Source: a virus
Virus record (IMG/VR): IMGVR_UViG_3300018080_000249
Coordinates: 1 to 48,961 of that record
Reading direction: 5' to 3' (one strand)
Length of the DNA stretch: 48,961 bases
The translations under genes and the position numbers were made by a program. Of the stretch, positions 1 through 6,328 are shown piece by piece; positions within the stretch are counted from its first letter, which is position 1; every line of letters starts with the position of its first letter. The notes below the pieces were generated by a model. The model was not told where the DNA came from. It made no database searches and was given only the letters and a program-made list of their open reading frames with translations.

Positions 1-255
1 ATGAAGCGCAACGCACCCTGCCCCTGCGGGAGCGGCAAGAAGTTCAAGCACTGCTGCCTAGTAAAACCACGTCTCCAAGCAGATGCTTGGAGACGCCGCA
101 GTGATGAGGATGTAGCCTACCTCGCCAAGTTGCAGGGGCTTAGTGTGACGGAGCTGAAAGAATCTTGGAGGGAAAAGTTCGAAGCTGCCAGAGCCAGGGC
201 TCGGGCGCGACGTATTAGGAATCCAGCAATGTTACATGCTTTCCTGAAAGGATAA
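1..255 (+). CDS. SEC-C zinc-motif small protein (possibly 5'-partial)
   Basis: The 84-residue product begins with a textbook SEC-C motif: NAPCPCGSGKKFKHCC at residues 4-19, with Cys7, Cys9, Cys18 and Cys19 as zinc ligands. SEC-C is the zinc-binding tail of SecA and occurs alone in many small proteins, where it probably mediates protein or nucleic-acid contacts. The remainder is basic and helical, ending in an Arg/Ala-rich stretch (ARARARARRIR) that could bind nucleic acid. The ATG is the first base of the window, so an upstream start cannot be excluded. The next gene starts three bases after the stop, which indicates one operon. The exact role is unknown. Confidence 0.75.
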   Translation: MKRNAPCPCGSGKKFKHCCLVKPRLQADAWRRRSDEDVAYLAKLQGLSVTELKESWREKFEAARARARARRIRNPAMLHAFLKG

Positions 256-258
256 GAT

Positions 259-603
259 GTGAGGAAGCAAACCAAACTCTGGACGCAGAAGAATGGTGAC
301 AAAATCCGTATCTGCGATATGAGTGATTCTCACATCGTCAACACTGTTCGAATGATTAAGAGGAAAGCGGAGTTCAAGAAGATGCAGGTTGATGTTGGAT
401 TCCTCAGCTGTGGCAGACCACAGGGAGACATGGCGCAAGATGCTTTCGACAGAGAATGTTGTGAAGCATGGAACAAGTCATGGGAAGATTATGCTCCTAA
501 AATCTTCCCTAATTTGTTGCAGGATATTGTGCGGCGTGCAATCTTGAGGCCCGGTATTCTGACCCAGTTGATTGGGATACCTAACTGGATGACAGGGAGG
601 TAA
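259..603 (+). CDS. Hypothetical phage protein, 114 aa
   Basis: It starts at GTG, three bases after the preceding stop, and is therefore coupled to it. The N-terminus (W-T-Q-K-N-G-D-K-I-R-I-x-D-M-x-D-S-H) resembles a short phage protein family of unknown function whose members open with a similar 'WTxKDGxxIxIxDMxxxHL' pattern; this is from memory and was not searched. There is no signal peptide, membrane segment or catalytic motif. The C-terminal part is predicted helical. The stop codon sits at the foot of the GC-rich fold that begins at base 604. Confidence 0.6.
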   Translation: MRKQTKLWTQKNGDKIRICDMSDSHIVNTVRMIKRKAEFKKMQVDVGFLSCGRPQGDMAQDAFDRECCEAWNKSWEDYAPKIFPNLLQDIVRRAILRPGILTQLIGIPNWMTGR

Positions 604-755
604 CACTGGTGACGCCCGCGGCAGCGGCGTGGTAGAAGATGAAAGTGCACCACCGGCCCACTAGGAATCTGCCGACCTAGTGGTATATAGACGGCCGGAG
701 TAATGGTTCGCGCCCTTAGGGTGCAGGAGCGGATTGGGGAAGCCCGCCGCCAGTG
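604..755 (+). ncRNA. Candidate structured RNA, unassigned family
   Basis: The 175 bases between two coupled genes are clearly more GC-rich than their surroundings and can fold into nested stems. CACTGG (604-609) pairs with CCAGTG (750-755). CCGGCC (653-658) pairs with GGCCGG (693-698). Inside that pair, 658-665 matches 676-683 as an 8-bp perfect stem (one base is contested with the neighbouring helix). A further hairpin, GCGCCC/GGGTGC, lies near 710-724. Three independent perfect stems enclosed by end-to-end pairing suggest an RNA rather than a spacer. I see no match to tRNA, RNase P, tmRNA or group I core motifs. It could be a small HEARO-like or cis-regulatory RNA; that is speculation. Confidence 0.4.
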
Positions 756-778
756 TTTGGAGTGAGGAGGATGGGCCT

Positions 779-1279
779 GTGAAGTGGGAATGGTTAGATG
801 CTTTTGTTCGAGAAAGGAGGCAAGAACACCATATCTATGTGTCAAGGCGTGAGTTTAACTTAATCCGGGATTACCCATGGGAATTGATGCAATGGTTCTC
901 ATTAGCAGAGAGGATCACATTCTGGAATAATATCAAAATCAGAATGGAACTGTTGGCTCATTATTGGGGTAGGGACAGTAAATACGACAGGGAAAAAGAC
1001 TGCTTCATTCTGGAGAGGAGACTTATCGTGAGAGACTGTGTCAGGCGTTTTGCCGAGGCTATGGACGCGATGCTGACTGAGAAGGAGGAAGGCTATGGTC
1101 CTGTGGAAACGTTCATCAAAGAGTATGATTCCCTGCATCATGGCACAGCAGCCATGGAACATCTTGACGCTGCTCTAGACCATCTTGACGAAAAGTGTGA
1201 CGATGAGGATTTACGAGGTCTAATCCACGCGGCTAACTTCTGCATGATGGCATGGAATAGGGTGAAGATTCATGACTAG
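779..1279 (+). CDS. Hypothetical protein, 166 aa
   Basis: The GTG at 779 is chosen because GAGGAGG lies eight bases upstream (764-770). A TTG at 734 in the same frame would place the start inside the structured element and lacks a ribosome site. The product is soluble, mostly helical and rich in acidic, Trp and His residues (for example DAALDHLDEKCDDEDLRG near the end). No domain is recognised. The last eight bases overlap the next gene, so the two are translationally coupled. Confidence 0.65.
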   Translation: MKWEWLDAFVRERRQEHHIYVSRREFNLIRDYPWELMQWFSLAERITFWNNIKIRMELLAHYWGRDSKYDREKDCFILERRLIVRDCVRRFAEAMDAMLTEKEEGYGPVETFIKEYDSLHHGTAAMEHLDAALDHLDEKCDDEDLRGLIHAANFCMMAWNRVKIHD

Positions 1280-1502
1280 ACTAACAGCCATCATAATCCG
1301 AACGCGTGGTGACGAAGTTAAGCCACTTGTATCACAACACCCTAAGACAAAGAAGTGGGCCTCTATGGTATCATTATTCAAGGGTGAAGAATTTGATTAT
1401 GTTCTACTTTCAACGGAACATATCTATGATACCAAGAAGGCTGCCGTAGAAGCTGGAGAAAAAGTAATCAAAGAAGTACGAGAATTGGAGAGTGTATTTT
1501 GA
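1272..1502 (+). CDS. Hypothetical protein, 76 aa
   Basis: A small basic protein whose ATG lies within the end of the preceding gene (8-base overlap). The sequence alternates strand and helix: an N-terminal strand (LTAIIIRT), a central 'WASMVSLFKG' strand and a C-terminal helix with AAVEAGEKVIKEV. No motif is recognised. The stop lies six bases before the tRNA, so the message probably runs through the tRNA and must be processed. Confidence 0.6.
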   Translation: MTRLTAIIIRTRGDEVKPLVSQHPKTKKWASMVSLFKGEEFDYVLLSTEHIYDTKKAAVEAGEKVIKEVRELESVF

Positions 1503-1508
1503 ACATAT

Positions 1509-1593
1509 GCCCGAGTGGCGGAATGGGTATACGCGACGGACTTAAAATCCGTTGCCCATTAGGGCGTGGGGGGTTCGAATCCCTCCTCGGGCA
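1509..1593 (+). tRNA. tRNA-Leu (anticodon UAA)
   Basis: A complete class II tRNA of 85 bases. The acceptor stem GCCCGAG (1509-1515) pairs with CTCGGGC (1586-1592), with discriminator A1593. The anticodon stem ACGGA/TCCGT (1536-1540/1548-1552) encloses loop CTTAAAA with anticodon TAA at 1543-1545. There is a long variable arm (TGCCC..AGGGCG), and the T arm GGGGG-TTCGAAT-CCCTC is at 1569-1585. CCA is not encoded and must be added by the host enzyme. It reads UUA and UUG codons. It sits between small phage genes with no promoter of its own visible. Confidence 0.97.
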
Positions 1594-1643
1594 AATTTGG
1601 AAAATTTCGTCCACACAGCTATTTTGTCTGTGTGATACCAAAG

Positions 1644-1832
1644 ATGAACAAGATGGGCGAAGACCTACAGCTATGGGCTTCTGAGCGCGGGTGTGTTGTG
1701 GATTGGAGGCTGATTCTAGAAGCTATGGATCGTATCACCCGCAGTGACTCAGTTACACCGGTGGAGGACTTCTCAAAATGGTGCACGGCGCAACGTGCTT
1801 GGATAACGAGGAGGCAAAGATGTGGGAGATAA
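1644..1832 (+). CDS. Small hypothetical protein, 62 aa
   Basis: The frame is open back into the tRNA, so the start must lie after it; ATG 1644 is the best choice, with GTG 1632 as the alternative. No good ribosome site precedes it, which lowers confidence. The product is soluble with a helical middle (W-R-L-I-L-E-A-M-D-R-I) and a Trp/Arg-rich tail. It overlaps the next gene by 13 bases. Function unknown. Confidence 0.4.
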   Translation: MNKMGEDLQLWASERGCVVDWRLILEAMDRITRSDSVTPVEDFSKWCTAQRAWITRRQRCGR

Positions 1833-2032
1833 CGACTTACATACTTGTGGGTACTCTGATTGGTTACTGCATAGGTGTATGCAGGATGTTTGCATGGATG
1901 AAGCAATATCTAGGTATCGACACAGATGATAGTGTGATCATCAAAATCATCCTCAAGCGACTGTCCAAGCGGGCGCAAGTGGAGGAGTACCAGATCACTA
2001 AGGAGATACCCCATGAAACTAACGACAGGTGA
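1820..2032 (+). CDS. Small single-pass membrane protein, 70 aa
   Basis: ATG 1820 is preceded by GAGGAGG at a normal distance; the longer in-frame start at 1778 lacks one. Residues about 5-27 form one hydrophobic segment (ITTYILVGTLIGYCIGVCRMF) with no preceding charge, followed by a basic and acidic cytoplasmic-type tail. This fits a type I or III inner-membrane peptide. Phages carry many such peptides in early operons; the role is unknown. The end overlaps the next gene. Confidence 0.6.
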   Translation: MWEITTYILVGTLIGYCIGVCRMFAWMKQYLGIDTDDSVIIKIILKRLSKRAQVEEYQITKEIPHETNDR

Positions 2033-2291
2033 GCACGCCTACGTAATAATCGGGGAGCATGGCTATATCAAGATTATACGTGGGCCCCTCGCACTGGGGC
2101 AAGCGTGTGATCACATTGCACAGCTACGTATCAGATGGGAGGGTTCGTTCAAAATCATGGAGCCGCGTTTCTGTGAGAAAGGCTGCTGTATCCTCGATGA
2201 TTGGCTGCCCTATACGCTGTCTGAAAGCAAGCTAAAGGCCATGGGGCTAAAGAAATGCTACGCAATCAGAAGGAGGCCATCACTAATATGA
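2013..2291 (+). CDS. Hypothetical protein, 92 aa
   Basis: Begins inside the end of the preceding gene with ATG after GGAGATACCCC. The N-terminus has two predicted strands (HAYVIIGEHGYIKIIRG). The middle carries C-E-K-G-C-C (about residues 57-62), which could bind a metal, but there is no second Cys pair. It overlaps the next gene by four bases. No family recognised. Confidence 0.6.
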   Translation: MKLTTGEHAYVIIGEHGYIKIIRGPLALGQACDHIAQLRIRWEGSFKIMEPRFCEKGCCILDDWLPYTLSESKLKAMGLKKCYAIRRRPSLI

Positions 2292-2476
2292 AAATTTTCA
2301 AAGAGATACTGCTTCTGGTCTATATGCTGGGAGCTCTCTTCCTTGCTGTGGGAGCCTTATACAGGCTCATCGAAGGGGATTGGGATGGTTTTATCCAGTA
2401 TATGATAGCTTATTTCGTAATTAGAAATGCTGCTGACTTGGAGCGGGTTAAGCTCTTTTTGGGGGTGAAGGAATGA
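2288..2476 (+). CDS. Small two-segment membrane protein, 62 aa
   Basis: ATG 2288 is chosen because AGGAGG lies about 11 bases upstream and the protein then begins with a Lys-initiated hydrophobic helix. Segment one is about residues 5-26 (EILLLVYMLGALFLAVGALYR). A second, less hydrophobic segment, GFIQYMIAYFVI, follows, and then a charged C-terminus. The size is similar to a small holin or host-membrane effector, but nothing places it in a lysis cassette. The stop overlaps the start of the next frame (ATGA). Confidence 0.55.
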   Translation: MKIFKEILLLVYMLGALFLAVGALYRLIEGDWDGFIQYMIAYFVIRNAADLERVKLFLGVKE

Positions 2477-2671
2477 AAATCTGGCTAGATGATATACGAC
2501 CTGCACCAGAGGGTTGGGTCTGGTGCAAGACAGCCGAAGTAGTTATCGAGAGACTGATGACTACACCCAGCCTGATAGTTGTATGTCCATACGCAGAATA
2601 CGGTGGCAAAGGTCAAGATTGTGGACTACTTCCACATAGCTGAGGAGGCGTGGCGTGAAACGGGAGGCAAG
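2473..2671 (+). pseudogene. Probable frameshifted cyclic-phosphate receiver (cREC)-like gene
   Basis: From ATG 2473 the product begins MKIWLDDIRPAPEGWVW, which matches the opening 'LDDxRPxPEGW' signature of the small receiver-like cREC family. The frame stops at 2641-2643 after only 56 residues, whereas the family is usually about 90-110. The missing second half appears in another frame: 'EYGGKGQD' in the first frame is followed by 'VDYFHIAEEAWRETGGK' in the frame that runs into the next gene. One extra base near 2616-2620 would explain this. The expected SLDHD motif is also absent. I infer a decayed gene, or a sequencing indel. The start overlaps the previous stop, so the locus was once coupled. 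Confidence 0.55.
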
Positions 2672-3049
2672 ATGAAAACGCGTAAAGTCGATGTTATCAA
2701 GCCGTGTGACCTCTGTGGCAAGGTGGGGGAATCCTACTACGATGCCCCAACACTCACTGGGTTATGGGCAAATCTGTGTCCTGATTGCTTCAAGAAACAT
2801 GGTTCCCCATCAGCTGATACTGTGGGTACCAAGTTTGTACTGCGTGATCGTTCAAATCAGCCAGAAATGGCGGATGGAATCCTTGAGGGTAAGGAGTTAA
2901 GTACGCTAGAATCCATCTGCATGGACGGTGAACGGGAGATCAGTTGCCCGAACTGTGGTGAGGTTCGCCCTGTCGAGCCGGACGCAGGTTATGTTTTTAC
3001 GTGTGAGGGCTGCGGATCGGAGGTACGGGTGCCATGTCTACCGTTCTGA
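2672..3049 (+). CDS. Zinc-ribbon protein with four CxxC motifs, 125 aa
   Basis: ATG 2672 follows GGGAGGC. The protein has two zinc ribbons: CDLC (about residues 12-15) with CPDC (about 37-40), and CPNC (about 96-99) with CEGC (about 112-115). This is a typical nucleic-acid or protein-binding architecture. The opening 'KVDVIKPCDLCGK' is one I associate with a common phage protein of unknown function. The frame is also open upstream through the remains of the cREC-like gene, but the ribosome site favours 2672. Confidence 0.65.
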   Translation: MKTRKVDVIKPCDLCGKVGESYYDAPTLTGLWANLCPDCFKKHGSPSADTVGTKFVLRDRSNQPEMADGILEGKELSTLESICMDGEREISCPNCGEVRPVEPDAGYVFTCEGCGSEVRVPCLPF

Positions 3050-3213
3050 TTGACAAAGAGAAGGTTCTCGCCGTAATGCGAGAGAAGCTAGAGGCTGTTC
3101 ACTTCTTCCCGGCAGGGGATCAGGCTGCGGCGTTTGCAGTTGTCGCAATTGCCGAGGCTCTGGGATTCTCTAAAGAGGAAGTCTTCAAAGGTACAAGGTA
3201 CGAGGAGAAGTGA
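3034..3213 (+). CDS. Small hypothetical protein, 59 aa
   Basis: Starts at ATG 3034 inside the end of the zinc-ribbon gene, preceded by GGAGGTACGGGTGCC. The product is a two-helix soluble peptide (VLAVMREKLEAV and AFAVVAIAEALGFSKEEV) resembling a small helix-turn-helix or dimerisation unit, but no family is recognised. Its stop TGA shares a base with the following ATG (TGATG), a coupling junction that supports it as a real gene. Confidence 0.5.
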   Translation: MSTVLIDKEKVLAVMREKLEAVHFFPAGDQAAAFAVVAIAEALGFSKEEVFKGTRYEEK

Positions 3214-3407
3214 TGCCAGCTCTACTAGTTGAGAAGTTTGCAGTCGTCGAGGTCGAGCATGATGAAAACACCGGAGAAAGCAGGATGCTGAGACACAGTT
3301 TCCATGATACCAAGTATGATGCACTTGCGGAGATCGACAGAATCCGGTCACACTGGTGCAGTTACATGATCATGCAGTGTTGGATCGAGAATCCGGAGGC
3401 TAAATGA
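3213..3407 (+). CDS. Hypothetical protein, 64 aa
   Basis: ATG 3213 overlaps the previous stop by one base; GAGGAGAAG lies just upstream. The sequence suggests a beta-beta-alpha fold (FAVVEVEHDENTGESRM, then DTKYDALAEIDRIRSHW). No cysteine cluster or membrane segment. The end overlaps the next ATG (AATGATG). Function unknown. Confidence 0.55.
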   Translation: MPALLVEKFAVVEVEHDENTGESRMLRHSFHDTKYDALAEIDRIRSHWCSYMIMQCWIENPEAK

Positions 3408-3556
3408 TGCTTAATGTCTTAAAGAAGATTGGCGCAGGTGTGCTGTTCATTATTGCGTTGCCACTGTTAGTTGCGTTGGGTCTAATGTATGGCTTCTTGC
3501 GTCTGAATGTGAGGGAGGATAGGGATGGAGATACCACCAGCGGTACGCAGGGCTAA
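3404..3556 (+). CDS. Small membrane peptide, 50 aa
   Basis: ATG 3404 overlaps the previous stop (ATGA), and GGAGG lies just before it. After MMLNVLKKIG there is one strong hydrophobic helix of about 23 residues (VLFIIALPLLVALGLMYGFL), then a charged tail RLNVREDRDGD. It is probably a single-pass inner-membrane peptide with the acidic tail on one side. It overlaps the next gene by 32 bases. Confidence 0.5.
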   Translation: MMLNVLKKIGAGVLFIIALPLLVALGLMYGFLRLNVREDRDGDTTSGTQG

Positions 3557-3713
3557 GGCTAAGGATGGGCGGTTCGTTATCATGGAGAAGAATAGCGAAG
3601 CTATCCACACACGAACGGACTGTGCCCACGTAGCACGACGATACGGTGAGGACGGGCATCCGGTTTGGAAACTCTCAGGAGCGTCGCATGTGGCGCCGTT
3701 CCGTTATTACTGA
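3525..3713 (+). CDS. Hypothetical protein, 62 aa
   Basis: ATG 3525 follows GAGGGAGGATAGG, a strong ribosome site located inside the end of the membrane peptide gene. The product is small, basic and soluble. It contains DGRFVIMEKNSEAIHTRTDCAHVARRYGEDG, which looks like a short strand-helix unit. No domain recognised. Confidence 0.55.
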   Translation: MEIPPAVRRAKAKDGRFVIMEKNSEAIHTRTDCAHVARRYGEDGHPVWKLSGASHVAPFRYY

Positions 3714-3730
3714 TTCTGGAAAGGTCATCC

Positions 3731-3994
3731 ATGAAGGTAGGAGATAGCGTTGACATCACAAAAGTGAACGGAGTGTGTGTTTTCTGTGAGAAGTTGATTT
3801 TCAAACAAGGGCTTGCGGCAGGTGGCGTGCGGCAGGCTACGTTGGATCACATCCGGAAGTGCCCAAAGCACCCACTCCACGGTATCAGCGCGAAGAAATA
3901 CGCACGCCTTATAGACCTGCTCGGCTGGATACAGCAGCAGGGTGTCGCTGAATATATTGACAGACGGATTACGCTACTCTTGGAGGGGCGATGA
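3731..3994 (+). CDS. Zinc-finger-like small protein, 87 aa
   Basis: ATG 3731 is chosen after GGAAAGG; the frame is open further upstream without a ribosome site. Cys16, Cys19 (CVFC), a downstream His and Cys (DHIRKCPKHP) form a plausible C-x2-C...H-x3-C zinc site. The C-terminal half is helical (ARLIDLLGWIQQQGVAEYIDRRI). Nucleic-acid binding is plausible but unproven. The next gene begins just after the stop. Confidence 0.5.
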   Translation: MKVGDSVDITKVNGVCVFCEKLIFKQGLAAGGVRQATLDHIRKCPKHPLHGISAKKYARLIDLLGWIQQQGVAEYIDRRITLLLEGR

Positions 3995-3995
3995 A

Positions 3996-4190
3996 ATGGT
4001 CACATTCACGAACGACGAGATTAAGGCGCTCAAATCCATGTCACTCTACTGGAAAGAGGTACGAGGGCGCGAGGACCAGTCACCACTGGAGCATGAGGCT
4101 GATAAGGTGTATCAAATCTTAGGTGCCTCACGGCTATTGGCCTGTGTCGAGATTGCTGTTGCGGGTGCCAACAATGGGGGTGGGTCGTGA
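3996..4190 (+). CDS. Hypothetical protein, 64 aa
   Basis: ATG 3996 has GGAGGGG about 10 bases upstream. Another ATG at 3991 opens a different frame with unlikely composition and was not chosen. The product is helical (TNDEIKALKSMSLYWKEVRG) with a small Gly-rich end. No motif recognised. The stop overlaps the GTG of the next gene. Confidence 0.5.
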   Translation: MVTFTNDEIKALKSMSLYWKEVRGREDQSPLEHEADKVYQILGASRLLACVEIAVAGANNGGGS

Positions 4191-5011
4191 AGTTCAGCCT
4201 CACGGGTACAAGAGGCATGGAGCGGGCGTTGGCACAAGGTGTCAATGCTACATGGTCTGCGATACCGAAATCAACACAAAGAGCAATAAAGTATGGTTGC
4301 ATGCATCATGATTCAAAACATATAGAGTTCGCACTGGAGCATGTTCGTGCTGTGCACACATACTACGAATATCTTGGGTGGACATACACACCACCGAAGT
4401 GGGCAGAACCAATGATCCCGTCAGTTAAACAGTCGAGGGGAGGGCCGTTGAAGATATCAAGTACCAAGAGTAAATGGGAAGAAGGTACATATGAAATCAC
4501 CTTCAAAGGTACTGAGGAGGAGATCAAGAAGGTTGAAGCTGCCTTAACATCTGGTAGCCAGTGGGTCAGGGGCGCTAACGGCAAGCATGAATTTGTTGAT
4601 GCCCATCTGCCTGCACCACCACCTATTAAAGACCCATTAACTTGTGAACAGTGGCCTCCGACAGATGGTTGTAAAGTGCTGCGTGAAGAGGGTGAGAAGC
4701 GAAAGACCCCTAAACAAAAGTTCAGTGCTGAATATCGGAACATCTACATCTGGCATATCAGTGGCTATGGCGGTCATCCATCGTATGAGACAAGAATCAA
4801 GACCCTAGAATCATGGGGCTTTGAGTGTTTACGCTCACGCCGTGGGACAGACGGCAAGATATGGGAGTGTTGGTTCTTGGGTGGCATGATGTTGGCTAAG
4901 GGTGATCTCAAGGGCACACCCATGAATGATGTTGCATCTAAAATTTTTAGACGTGTGAATCCCGGTGTACTAGAATTTGCCGGCGAACGTTGGTGTTTGA
5001 CTATTGACTAG
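4187..5011 (+). CDS. Hypothetical protein, 274 aa
   Basis: Starts at GTG 4187, overlapping the preceding TGA (GTGA). This is among the largest products of the left region. Residues 1-75 appear helical with several Trp/Tyr; residues about 95-125 form an alpha-beta unit (YEITFKGTEEEIKKVEAAL) recalling ferredoxin-like phage proteins. The C-terminal part contains YIWHISGYGGHPSYETRIKT and a WECWFLGGMML strand. No catalytic motif or signal peptide is seen and I do not recognise the family. Confidence 0.65.
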   Translation: MKFSLTGTRGMERALAQGVNATWSAIPKSTQRAIKYGCMHHDSKHIEFALEHVRAVHTYYEYLGWTYTPPKWAEPMIPSVKQSRGGPLKISSTKSKWEEGTYEITFKGTEEEIKKVEAALTSGSQWVRGANGKHEFVDAHLPAPPPIKDPLTCEQWPPTDGCKVLREEGEKRKTPKQKFSAEYRNIYIWHISGYGGHPSYETRIKTLESWGFECLRSRRGTDGKIWECWFLGGMMLAKGDLKGTPMNDVASKIFRRVNPGVLEFAGERWCLTID

Positions 5012-5019
5012 GGGGTGGT

Positions 5020-5166
5020 ATGAATAGCAAAGAGGTTCAACAGCTTAAGTGCAAGAAGCACTGTGCCAAATGGGAGATCTGTGTGCGCCGTAGTCTCGGA
5101 TTAGATATGCCGCAAGATATGAGGGTCGAGAACTGCCGCGATTTCGAGAGGAAGAAGGATGATTGA
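5020..5166 (+). CDS. Small Cys-rich protein, 48 aa
   Basis: ATG 5020 follows GGGGGTGGT. The product has five cysteines and one histidine in 30 residues (LKCKKHCAKWEICVRR, then ENCRDFE), spaced like a compact zinc knuckle. It is basic and soluble. It overlaps the next gene by eight bases, and the next protein has a similar Cys pattern, so the pair may be functionally linked. Confidence 0.5.
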   Translation: MNSKEVQQLKCKKHCAKWEICVRRSLGLDMPQDMRVENCRDFERKKDD

Positions 5167-5353
5167 TCTATGGATCAATGATCAGCAGGATTTCAAAATT
5201 CGTTGCAGCATCACAGATTGTAAGCGGCATAAGGAGTGCATATGTAATGCATACCGGTATCCTGATGCCAGTTTCAAGCCTGCGTTTACAGGGCATCTGG
5301 TGCCGGAGGGGCGTAGAGTTAGACTACGTGTAGAGTGTAGGAGCCGACAATGA
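5159..5353 (+). CDS. Cys-rich small protein, 64 aa
   Basis: ATG 5159 lies within the previous gene, after GAGGAAGAAGG. The IRCSITDCKRHKECICNAYRYPD stretch resembles short phage or bacterial Cys-rich peptides (C-x4-C-x5-C-x-C) that bind a metal. The C-terminal half is strand-rich and basic (GRRVRLRVECRSRQ). It overlaps the following ATG by four bases. Function unknown. Confidence 0.55.
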   Translation: MIDLWINDQQDFKIRCSITDCKRHKECICNAYRYPDASFKPAFTGHLVPEGRRVRLRVECRSRQ

Positions 5354-5541
5354 CAGTAACAGTGATAGCCGTTGATGGTGAACATATCACCATGACTGAT
5401 GCCGCAGGTGTTTTTGTCACATCTGACAAAGGTAACGTATGTTTGGCTGCTGTCCCCAAGGGTGAAGAGGTTGAGTATGGTGCAAATGAAAAAACTGTGC
5501 TGATTCTGAAGAAAATGCCGAATGTTGAGGTGGAAACATGA
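5350..5541 (+). CDS. Hypothetical beta-rich protein, 63 aa
   Basis: ATG overlaps the previous stop (ATGA). The sequence is mostly short strands with alternating hydrophobics (TVTVIAVDGEHITMTDAAGVFVTS...KTVLILKKM), consistent with a small beta barrel. No cysteine pair or catalytic motif. It overlaps the next gene by four bases. Confidence 0.55.
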   Translation: MTVTVIAVDGEHITMTDAAGVFVTSDKGNVCLAAVPKGEEVEYGANEKTVLILKKMPNVEVET

Positions 5542-5951
5542 CACTTGCTGATGCGTTGAGACTACTCAAGAAGAACAAGAAGCCAATCACAGAGGATGTG
5601 ATTGAGAGGGCCAAAGTCCTCGAAGCCGCTTATAAACAGGACCACGAGGAACTGACGCGCGCGAATATCCCTGTCAAGGAGCCGGCCTGTTCGGTCATCT
5701 TAACGGACGCCGGCTGGTATGAATGGGTTTTGCCCGGTAAAACATGTGAGAGGGGATTCGTTACATGGCGCGAGGCGCATGAGGCGGCTAGAGTCGTGCT
5801 TGCACAGCAAGCACGCGACTTTTATCGTGGCAAGGTGCGGGGTGCTGTACTACATCTTGAGGCGCTGATCAAGGCTCTCGGGACAAGTAAGGGGCATACA
5901 GAGGTCGTGGCTACGATGAAGCGGCTAGTTAAGTTCTTGGAGGAGGAATGA
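5538..5951 (+). CDS. Hypothetical helical protein, 137 aa
   Basis: ATG overlaps the previous stop. The first 40 residues are a basic helix (TLADALRLLKKNKKPITEDVIERAKVLEAAYKQD), followed by a short beta unit (SVILTDAGWYEWVLPG) and two long helices to the end. The fold is unknown. The last bases (GGAGGAATG) also serve as the ribosome site for the next gene. Confidence 0.6.
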   Translation: MTLADALRLLKKNKKPITEDVIERAKVLEAAYKQDHEELTRANIPVKEPACSVILTDAGWYEWVLPGKTCERGFVTWREAHEAARVVLAQQARDFYRGKVRGAVLHLEALIKALGTSKGHTEVVATMKRLVKFLEEE

Positions 5952-6328
5952 CTAGAGAACAAGCGATCCGCTATGTTGAGGCCGCGGAAAATGAGGAGGA
6001 ATATGCGCGACGGAAGGGAAAGGTGTATGCCATAATACATGGGGAGCGTTTCGCGCAGCCACTATCGGAGTGGTATGCTAATTTCATGCAGCGTTGGAAG
6101 GCAGCGGGGGCAGGTTGGCAATGTGCTTGTGGCCGGACTATTGCGAAAGGGGAGAGAGAAGAGCATCAAGAGGCAAGACGCGCGGGGCAGTGTGTTGTGT
6201 GTTATGGCAAGAATCTGTGCCAGAAATGTGGTATTAGGCTGATTGCAAATGGCAAGAGTAAGGCGTCGGCGTATGCACGCAGGCATGGGCTATGTCATAA
6301 GTGCTATACGAGGGGCAACGATGAATAG
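5948..6328 (+). CDS. Zinc-binding protein, paralogue of the next gene, 126 aa
   Basis: ATG overlaps the previous stop and follows GGAGGA. The N-terminus TREQAIRYVEAAENEEEYARRKGKVYAIIHGE aligns by eye with the start of the next protein (NRKEAEAYINAATGAERARCKNQVFAYLYGGD), suggesting a shared domain of about 35 residues. The C-terminal half carries CACG, CVVC, CQKC and CHKC pairs, so two zinc ribbons are likely. Nucleic-acid binding is plausible. Confidence 0.6.
   Translation: MTREQAIRYVEAAENEEEYARRKGKVYAIIHGERFAQPLSEWYANFMQRWKAAGAGWQCACGRTIAKGEREEHQEARRAGQCVVCYGKNLCQKCGIRLIANGKSKASAYARRHGLCHKCYTRGNDE

Noticed and set aside
604-755. Group I or group II intron, RNase P or tmRNA
   Set aside because: None of the conserved core segments (P7/Q-R, domain V, P4) can be found, and the flanking genes are not interrupted.
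1509-1593. tRNA as an attachment site of an integrated phage
   Set aside because: No integrase, no second copy of the tRNA 3' end and no chromosomal genes are present, so it is more likely phage cargo.
1499-1684. Open frame running through the tRNA
   Set aside because: Most of it is tRNA sequence in translation; the tRNA structure is complete and has priority.
3991-4130. Alternative ATG overlapping the stop of gene 3731
   Set aside because: The frame yields an Arg/Ser-rich short peptide without conserved look; the frame from 3996 overlaps the next gene properly and has the better composition.
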